In this document: piece after piece, positions 54,481-62,249 of the stretch | Layout: each line of letters begins with the position of its first letter | Position numbering within the stretch: the first letter of the stretch is position 1 | Assembly (NCBI GenBank): GCA_038030265.1 | Contig: CM075941.1 | Coordinates: 39,742,164-39,806,163 of the forward strand | DNA from: Corythucha ciliata | Taxonomy: Eukaryota > Arthropoda > Insecta > Hemiptera > Tingidae | Direction: 5' to 3' | DNA length: 64,000 bases | The notes under the pieces: generated by a model | The model's input: the letters and a program-made list of their open reading frames with translations, nothing else | The model's database searches: none | Told to the model about the DNA's origin: nothing | Program-made: the position numbers and the translations under genes

Positions 54481-54837
54481 CGGGTGAGGTTGTATCGACG
54501 TCTGACTCCCGGCTTCCACAAATTGATTGGTCGCGAGGTGAGAGCACTCAGAGGTGAAGCGCGCCGGAGGGTGATCCTTTTAGGGACTGGCCACCGGGCA
54601 GCACTCTGACAAAGAGGTGATCTCTCGGGAGAAAAAATAAACGAAACGATAGTTTGGAAAAGGACGAGCGAGGGGATAGACGGTATGACGACGAGGGAAA
54701 AACTGGCTGAAGACTGGGGAAATGGGCCGTCTTTTATAGTCCTCGCTCGCCTGCATTTATTTGTTTCAAAATAAATTTGAAAATAAAATAAAATAAAAGT
54801 GAAGGCAAGTTAATAAATAGTGGAGGTACGACATACA
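54481..54837 (-). repeat. 3' LTR of the minus-strand gypsy element
   Basis: On the minus strand, AGTCAGAGGGG (a purine tract at 54838-54849) is followed at 54837 by TGTATGTCGTACC, an LTR-like start. A TATAAAAGAC promoter motif (54731-54740 region) follows. The left limit in window coordinates is uncertain because LINE sequence ends near 54480. Confidence 0.6.
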
Positions 54838-54859
54838 CCCCTCTGACTTGCCGTAAACC

Positions 54860-55141
54860 TTAGGTTTGCGTGGCCTTGTTATTCCCCTGTGCGTTGACGA
54901 CTGAACGCTCCGGGTCCGCGGCTATATTCCGGCGAGCTGGAGTTTGAGTAGTCCTGTGGCATCGTGCGACGGTCCGGGCTTTCTCTGGGCCTGAGATAGG
55001 CGTAGGGACGTAGTCGTGCTCGATGAGCGGAGGCCTTCTCCAGGGAATGGTCGAGGGAAGTAAACTGGAAACCGGCTGGCTGATTACAATCTCTTCTTCC
55101 CTCATTTCTTTGAGGATTGTTTCGAATACCTCCGCGTTCAT
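54860..55141 (-). CDS. Tail ORF of the minus-strand gypsy element
   Basis: This open frame of 93 residues lies between the integrase C-terminus and the 3' LTR. It has an acidic N-terminus (MNAEVFETILKEMREEEIVI) and a Pro/Arg-rich tail with QTPARRNIAADPERS. No family is recognised. It was probably continuous with the region upstream before the MITE at 55147 inserted just before its first ATG. Confidence 0.4.
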   Translation of the reverse strand: MNAEVFETILKEMREEEIVISQPVSSLLPSTIPWRRPPLIEHDYVPTPISGPEKARTVARCHRTTQTPARRNIAADPERSVVNAQGNNKATQT

Positions 55142-55146
55142 GTTGG

Positions 55147-55394
55147 TAGAGAACCTTTAAAACACAGGTACTGCAACACGGATTTCAGCGCCATATTTGG
55201 TCCCTCAGTCGTTAGGGTAAACACAATATCATGAATGAAAAAATTGTCATCGTAACAGTAAACAAACGCGGAATGCTGTCGAAATAAATAAAAATATCCT
55301 AGTTGTCAATGATATCAGGTGATAATTATAATCATATGAGGGACCAAGTATGGCACCGATTTGCGTGTTGCAGTACTCGTGTTTTATAGTGCCT
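55147..55394. mobile_element. 248-bp MITE, copy 2
   Basis: Same length as and about 94% identical to 14838-15085, with the same inverted ends. The flanks are TCATGTTGG (55138-55146) and TAATGTTGG (55395-55403), a 9-bp duplication with one mismatch. It sits in the 3' part of the minus-strand gypsy element. Confidence 0.85.
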
Positions 55395-55526
55395 TAATGT
55401 TGGGAGATAAATTAAAAAATAAAATTGGATGTTTCAGCTGAATAGGGTTAATTTTCAGCTTGAAAACTGAAGCCGAAGTTTTGAATCTGAAGTTTTTTTT
55501 TCCAAATCTTGTCCTGTATGGTTCGA

Positions 55527-56507
55527 TCACGGTTGAGGTTCGGAGCGAGAAGTTTCGTCAAGAGATGCAGCGGCTGGTTGAGCTTCAGTTTCTTGCGGTA
55601 GTAATTCGTAAAGCAGAGCTGTAGGTAAAATGTCGGAAGGTGAGACTAGGGTGTAAGCTGGTTTTACGCGGTCTAATGAGACTAGAGCTTCTCTGATGGG
55701 TAGCGAAATCTTTATTGTCTTATTGTCACGCCAAAGAACTTGAAATGGGCCGCTGTACGTAGAATGCAATGCGCGCTTGACGACTTAATTGCGTAGGAAA
55801 ACGTGGGTGCATTCTTGGAGGTCTTGACTGACGAATGGTTTGTTTGAGTCAGGTCGATCCCGAAGGTTAGCCATTACTTGGCGTAGGCTCGGGAGGAAAT
55901 CATCGAACGCGTTTGCTGATGAGGAAGGAGTGAACAGATCTACAGCCAACCTTAAAGGTTGGCTGTAAAGAAGTTCAGCTGCTGACAGTCCTTGGTCCCG
56001 TTTGATGGCTGACCGGAAACCAAGAAGAACTGGACCAAGAGCGTTTGTCCAATGTGGAACGTCAAGGTATGCCGTTAATGAACGGTGCCAGCGTTCAATA
56101 GCTCCGTTGCTTTGAGGGTGATAGGCTGTTGTACGTATTCGCTTTATACCTAACATTCCCATTAAATTTTTGACGAGATCCGACTCGAATTGGCGACCTT
56201 GGTCGGTGGAAATTCGGGCGGGCGTGCCGAAACGTGTAATCCAGTGCTTGAAGAATTTTTTAGCGACAATACTGCTCTCAATGGAAGCTAAGGGAATGGC
56301 TTCAACCCAGTGTGATGTTCTGTCGATCATAGTCAAGCAGTATCTTTTCCCTCCTGATTGTGGTAATGGACCGACGATGTCAATGTGGACGTGTTCTAAC
56401 TTGTTGTCCGGGCCGAACTTCCCTGTGGGTGTTTTCGTGTGGCGAGTTACTTTACTTGCTTGACACTCTAAACATTTTTTAACCCAGAGACCGACGTCTG
56501 TATTCAT
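55527..56507 (-). pseudogene. Gypsy integrase (minus strand), near complete, one stop
   Basis: The frame 56507-55785 is one open stretch with the end of the zinc domain (CLECQASKVTRHTK), first Asp block (HVHIDIVGPLPQSGGKRYCL), second (STDQGRQFESDLVKNLM) and Glu block (SNGAIERWHRSLTAYL). After it come YSQPLRLAVDLF and a DNA-binding tail. A stop near 55785 separates it from STYSGPFQVLWRDNKTIKI and RVKPAY (55769-55527), the usual C-terminal module. The integrase would insert the element cDNA. RT and everything upstream on the minus strand are missing beyond about 56520. Confidence 0.85.
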
Positions 56508-56659
56508 AGAGGGCCAGAAACTATTCTAACTACTCAACTATTCTAAATCTTGAAAGAAAATGTTCAATTTTTTTATTTTTTTCCTTTGGATGACTAGGTA
56601 AGCTCTGGGTTTTTTCACTTGAAATCTCGTAATTTCGTGTGTTATTTTTTGTTTTACAG

Positions 56660-57005
56660 ATCAACTTCAACCGTGACGATGAAGTAGTGCGTGCGACGTG
56701 CACCTGCCCGCGCGGGCAAGTCCTGTGCCACCACGTTGCTGCAGTGGTACATTTACACGCACTATAACGTAAGTCCCACCCACCAGCCGTGGAGTTGGTC
56801 TGTGCAAAAACCGAATGTGACAAATGAAAGGCCTCGTACCGCTGAAGACGTTTTTCCTCCCAAACGTCTTGACTACGTTCAGGTTGGAAAGGCTGGCCTC
56901 GGACGACGAAATTAAGAATTTCCGGGCCAATCTAGAGGATGCTACTGGGTTCTCCTGGCTTTTTGCCCCAGAGGTACCAAGTACCGGAGGTAGGAAAGGC
57001 TTCCT
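56660..57005 (+). pseudogene. SWIM-type zinc-finger protein fragment
   Basis: After a TTTTACAG acceptor at 56652-56659 the reading is INFNRDDEVVRATCTCPRGQ with VLCHHVAAVVHLH, that is C-x-C ... C-H-H of a SWIM finger. A frameshift near 56762 leads to HYNVSPTHQPWSWSVQKPNV and EDVFPPKRL. Another near 56890 leads to LASDDEIKNFRANLEDATGF and SWLFAPEVP. In animals this order is found in long uncharacterised SWIM proteins, some with YqaJ-type nuclease domains. The fragment runs directly into the piggyBac relic. Confidence 0.6.
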
Positions 57006-58590
57006 GTGCCAGTCATCGAAGATTTGGTATTCTCCACTGAATACATAGATTCGACTAATCGACGGTCTTTCATTGAAGAGAGATGCGCGGTGAGCCAAGG
57101 TGTGCCAGCTCGCAATATCGTAATTCACCTACCTGGACCAAAAGGTGAGGCTAGAAATGCCACTGATGAACTATCGTTTCCTGTATTTTCGATGATTTTA
57201 TATTGGACAAGCTTGTACACCAATGAGGAAATTTCCCGCCTGGCAGTGAAATACCATAGTGAGCAATGGTACATTGGGCCCTGTGGTAAGCCTGAAATGC
57301 GCGCTTTACTTGGCCTCCTCTTTTTCAGCGGAGTGTTGAGAGACTCAGGTCTAAATCTTGCGGATATGTACTCACGTATGTTTAGTCCTCCTCTATTTCG
57401 GTGCGTGATGTCAAGAAACAGTCTTGAATTTCTGTTAAACGGAGTAAGGTTTGACAGTAAAACCACTCGACCAGAAAGGAGACCTCACGACAAATTCGCT
57501 CCAATACGTGAGATTTGGACGCGGTTTATTGACAATTGCAAAGCAAGCTACACTCCGTCAGAGTATCTAACTGTGGACGAAACGCTTCTTAGCTTTAGAG
57601 GAAGGTGCCCCTTCAAGATGTACCTTCCCTCAAACCCGATAAATACGGTCTTAAAATTTTCTCCATCTGTGACGCCCGAACGTTTTATTTTTATACAGGA
57701 ATCCCTTATATCGGGAAAGACACACTAAAAGGCTCAAGTGACTTCTTGCATCCAACGTGATACGTTTCAGACCTAACAGAAACCTTGCAGGAAACCAATA
57801 GGAATATTAGCATGGATAATTGGTTTTCTTCCTTCGAACTGGCAGAACTACTGGGAGAGCGAAAGCTCACTATGGTGGGTACCCTAAAGAAAAAAAAACA
57901 CGAAATTCCTCCTTCCTTGATTTCAGTCAAAGGAGTTCCACTGAATTCGCCTCGGTTTGTATTCCAGTACGATAAAATAATGGTTTCTTTCATACCGAAA
58001 CCGAACAAAAACGTGATTTTACTGAGCACAATGCACGACACAGGGAAAGTAAATGAAGATACTGCGAAGCCAGAAATTATCGATTTTTATAACGTAACTA
58101 AAGGAGGTGTAGATGTTATGGACAAGCTGATTCATGCCTACACGACCAAAAGAAAATCTAGACGTTGGACATTGCGTATTTTTTTGGCGTGCTTGATATA
58201 GCTGCGTACAACGGTTATGTCTTACACTTACTGAGTGGAGTGAACAAAGCGCAAAGGTACATACCCAAGCCGATTTTTTGAAAAACCTGGCATTTCAACT
58301 GTCAGAGCCCTTCATGAAACAAAGGATGTACAACGAGAGGATTCCTGAAGCCGTCAGGAGTGAAATTCAATCGACTTTGGCCCTGCCTGCAGCTTCTCAG
58401 CAACAACGGCGCATGGAAGACGAACCTCCTACCAAAAGGTACAAGCGGTGAAAATTTTGTGACCGGAAGAAGGACAAGAAGACAACGAGCACTTGTTCGA
58501 AGTGCTGTGAACCAATTTGTAGAGAGCATGAGAGAGTTACAAAGTTTTGCTCCGAGTGTTTTGAAAGTAATAACTAAAGATGGATGAGAT
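57006..58590 (+). pseudogene. piggyBac-type transposase relic 1
   Basis: The frame 57006-57725 contains the N-terminal block (RNIVIHLPGPKGEARN) and LAVKYHSEQWYIGPCGKPEM. It also has NSLEFLLNGVRFD and the first catalytic Asp block (YLTVDETLLSFRGRCPFKMY). A stop follows at 57726. The reading resumes with NISMDNWFSSFELAELL (second Asp) near 57810 and ends with FYNVTKGGVDVMDKLIHAYT (third Asp) near 58090-58150. A frameshift near 58190 precedes a short basic tail. No C-terminal Cys-rich domain is visible and inverted repeats were not found. Confidence 0.8.
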
Positions 58591-59055
58591 TGTAACCATT
58601 TTGAATATGTTAACATTCTGATTCTGTTACCTTTTTAAATTTGTTACCAATTAGAGTTTTGTGATATTTTCTTTTCATTCCACGTCTTTGAGTGAGTGCA
58701 ATTAAAATTAATTTTGTGATTTTTAGCTAAATAGGTAATTCAGTTATTATAATTAGAATTTTATTGCAGAGGGTTTTTAGTCCCTTTTTAAAATCTTTAG
58801 TCACTTCTAGTTCAACCTTTGTGTGAAATATTTGAAGACTGAAAGACATAATGCCATACTTTTTTACATTATTAAACCCGTTGTGCAACCAAAACTGCAT
58901 TTGACTTACTCTATTTCTGAACAAACTTCCAAAGCATTAATATTTTATGGAATAAAACTGCTGCAAAACATTCTAGAGTGTAATAAAATTGTTTGGAAAT
59001 GATAGTCGTGTTTTAATAATTCGAAATGTGCTTCATTATAGCCGGGGTGTCCGAG
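58591..59055. other. AT-rich non-coding stretch
   Basis: No gene recognised. Probably the 3' end of the piggyBac relic and flank. Confidence 0.4.
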
Positions 59056-59286
59056 CACCTTGTGGTGTGAGGGTTAAAGAAATCTTTCCTTGAAATAAAC
59101 CTTTCTTCAAAATGTTTGGAACACATCTTAAGAGTATTTAATTGGGGAAAATTTCTCTCTATGAATTGCCCGTACCCATTTTTCCAACTTGAGTGGATCC
59201 TTCAATGGGAAATAAAAAACGGGAACGTATAATTCGCCTTGGTGATAATTATAAGTGCAGCCAGGAACACAACATGCGTCTGGCAT
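59056..59286 (-). pseudogene. THAP zinc-finger domain fragment (minus strand)
   Basis: The ATG at 59286 (minus) opens MPDACCVPGCTYNYHQGELY with FPLKDPLKLEKWVRAIHREK, the first part of a THAP domain (C-x2-4-C, then the KW helix). A stop at 59128-59130 and a frameshift precede CSKHFEERFISRKDFF, which carries the remaining Cys and His. THAP domains bind DNA and occur in P-element-type transposases and many host proteins. Which one this came from cannot be told, because no transposase follows. Confidence 0.65.
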
Positions 59287-59499
59287 TTTTAAATTAAGCG
59301 AAACAACCTCGCGCTTATAAAAAGAACGAATACTAATGCCACGGATGCCGTGATGCGACTGACTGAAGGAGCAAGGAGCGGAAAGAGAGCCCACCGAGAT
59401 GATCAGCCATGTTTCCTAAAGAGTGGGAGAGCGGTCGGGCCTGTACATCTATAGAAGGCCTTTAGTCCATGAACCAGAGCCAGCCCCGAAAAGTGTGAC

Positions 59500-60225
59500 T
59501 CATTTGTTGAAAAGGATTGACTTTTGAAATGATTGTTATCCACCCCTAGCATTGCGAATATGCTAGTCTGCCAATCCACTTCGGGTGGAATAACATATGA
59601 CAGCAGGTCAAAGGGAGGGGGAAAACGGAGAAATTGACTTATTTGTTGACTGACGAAATGTTGCATTTCGTATTCCAAGTTTCTGGTATACTGAGAAAAC
59701 CGCGGTCTGCCATTCATTCGGAGGTGGGGGTCATAGACAGACTAAATTTAAATTCAGCAAATTTTGCGGGTAAAATTGACTTACTTGTTGACAAACGAAA
59801 TTCCGCCGCCTGATTCCAGGATAATGAGTCATAACAAAAAAAGCAGTCTGCCAATCATGTGGTGGTGGGGGGGTGGAGGCAGAATAAATTGAAATTTCGC
59901 AAAATTGGAGGGGGAAATTGACTCATTTGTTGACGAACCAAATTTTACCCATAGATTCCAGGCCTCCCATGTACCACAAAAACAAGCGTCTGCCAGTTAT
60001 CAAGAGGGGGGGGGGTGGAGTCAGGCAGATCAAATTCAAATTCTGCAAAATTGACCCATAAAGTTGACAAACCAAATTTCACACACAGATTCCAGGCCCT
60101 TGGTAGTCTCTAAAAACAGAAGTCTGCCAGTAATCCGGTGGTGGGGGGGGCACCGGCAGACTAAATTGAAATTTGACCAAATTGGGGGGCTAAATTGACT
60201 TATTTGTTGACAAACCAAATGTCTT
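59500..60225. repeat. Tandem satellite with a period of about 140 bp, five units
   Basis: AAATTGACTTATTTGTTGAC recurs at about 59631, 59773, 59915, 60048 (diverged) and 60192. Each is followed by AAACCAAAT-like and GATTCCAGGC motifs, AAGTCTGCCAGT, a G-rich GGTGGGGGG stretch, and CAGACTAAATTGAAATT. Units are diverged. The array ends abruptly near 60215 at AACCAAAT. Confidence 0.75.
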
Positions 60226-60744
60226 GCTACCGGAGGAGATCATCACCTTGATCAATCATCATTCGCCTGGTGGGTGTGCTTTCAAACGTGGTCATGTGAC
60301 ATTGAGACTTATCAAGTGGAACCAAACCCATCGAGACCCGGTTTCACTTTTCGAGCGATTGACGGGTCCATGCAAGAATACAAAGCCGGGATCATCAAAC
60401 ATGGTGGGTGGCACACAATGTTGAATAATCCTGTAATGGAAGAAAAGAGCACCTCAATCCCCTGTCTCAAAGGCAACAAGGCAACTGTATGAATGTATTG
60501 TGAGGACCTCCCCAGGAATGTGATCATAGTAGGAGGCATAGGAGTTGACACAAACAGTGTCGTTAAGATAAGCAACAGCAGTGAAATCCCATCATCGTCG
60601 CCAAAACTATTGTATTTTCTATGAAGTAACGAAATCTGAATCCTTGTTTATTGCTTTTATGGGATACAGTAAAAAGTGATAATAATAAGATCACATAAGA
60701 ATTAATTAATAATGAAGGGATACAATAAACACCAATCTGCCATC
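60226..60744 (+). other. Unidentified coding-like stretch
   Basis: A frame from about 60274 to 60492 holds a Cys/Trp start (CFQTWSCDIETYQVEPNPSR), then a Gly/Ile-rich part. Coding character seems to continue after the stop to about 60610. I do not recognise it. It lies between the satellite and the second piggyBac relic. Confidence 0.25.
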
Positions 60745-61810
60745 GGATGACCCGTACTTCAAGATTCGTCCCTTAGTAGAACTGTTCAGGAAAAATTGCT
60801 CATCAATTCCCCATGAACAGAAATTTAGCGTGGACAAAATGATGGTTCCTTATAAGGGAAACAGAGCAGGGGCGAGACGTCAATTTATGAAGGACAAACC
60901 TTGCAGATGGAGAATCAAATTATTTGTAAGGTCAGGAGTCAGTGGGAGTTTTCAAATGTAAATCTTTCCCTCAGAGAGCAGAAGTTTGGCCTATCCGCTC
61001 AGGCTGTTGTCGCCCTCTTTAAATCTATCCCGGAACCTTCACTAAAATTCCTTTTTTTTGACAATTTCTATTCAAATCCTCGTTTGATGACATATCTTCG
61101 CCACGAGTACGGGATCCTTAGCTTGCGAACGATACGAACTAATAGATTTCCCGGTTCAGAATTTAGATCAGACGAAGAGCTAAAAAAACAAGGTCGAGCT
61201 AGTTCAGACGTTCTCGTTGAAAACAACTACAAATTGGTAGCTGTCAAGTGGCTGGATAATAAACCAGTCCATTTGTGCAGTTCGTTTGTTTCTCCGGAAT
61301 ACAAAACGGAGCTAAAAAGATGGTCCAGGTAGGAAGAGGCCTACATTCTTGTAAAAACGCCTGGGGTTGTCAAAATTTATAACGAATTTATGGGGGGCGT
61401 CGATTTGTCGGGTCAGCTAGTTAGTTTCTTTTTATAGGACCAAGAAGAAATGCATGAAATGGTACCTCACAATTTTCAGTTTATATAGAAGAGACTCTAA
61501 ACAAGTGGGAACAAAGGCCATGTCACTGAAAGAGTTCAGAATCCAATTATCTCAGGAGCTGCACCTTTTTGAGAGGGTAAAAAAAGTAAAAAAAGGTAAG
61601 CCGAGTTCTGGTACCGTCCCACCGGGCAAGAGAACGAATAACAGAATCCCCCACCATACTCTGACAGGACAATGTGGGCCATTTACCTAAATTTACACAA
61701 AAGGGAGATGTCGCTTTTGCCCCAATAGCAAAACTTCTGTCATCTGTACAAAATGTGAAATGAGGTTATGCATGGTGAAAGAACGAAATTGCTTGATGAT
61801 TCTCTGATTT
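60745..61810 (+). pseudogene. piggyBac-type transposase relic 2 with C-terminal Cys-rich domain
   Basis: DDPYFKIRPLVELFRKN and FSVDKMMVPYKGNRAGARRQ (first Asp) lie near 60740-60890. After a frame change the frame 60901-61332 has LKFLFFDNFYSNPRLMTYLR (second Asp) and LVAVKWLDNKPVHLCSSF. YNEFMGGVDLSGQL (third Asp) follows near 61380-61420. The end (61700-61805) reads GRCRFCPNSKTSVICTKCEM and RLCMVKERNC, the Cys-rich zinc domain that binds the piggyBac ends. Several stops and shifts. It belongs to a different subfamily from relic 1. Confidence 0.8.
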
Positions 61811-62059
61811 TCTTCACATACTTGTGATAAATTGTCTTGTCTTGTGATACTTTTATGAAACACCCAAATTTTGTTGCCTTTTAGGTTTTATCTAGTTTAA
61901 ATTGGGGTTCTAGCTTGTTTATATTATATTTTTATTTATTTTCATTTCTCTGTTTGTTATATTTCTTACTTCTTTGACAAAGTAGTAGGCACAGTCTATA
62001 ATAAATTCAAAGACTGACAAGAGCGCGTTTTTCTAATCATCTTACATCATTTATCGTTA
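61811..62059. other. AT-rich spacer
   Basis: No gene recognised; ends at the left terminus of the Harbinger element. Confidence 0.4.
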
Positions 62060-62249
62060 AGCTTCGTCTACACTATGTCGAATCAGGCCAGTCGACACGT
62101 TCGATTCGACAAGTCGGTTCGACATGTTCGATTCTACATGATGTCCACATTGCTCCGGTAGTGTGTACGTGTCGAATTGTCGATCAGTGTCGAATTATCC
62201 GGCGTGAGGAAAAGATTGGTGATTTCGTTGATTTTCAGTGCCATTAAGT

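Noticed and set aside
56769..56775. GTAAGTCCC taken as a splice donor after the SWIM finger
   Set aside because: The bases read through as HYNVSPT in the typical continuation of the SWIM family; a frameshift explains the break better than an intron.
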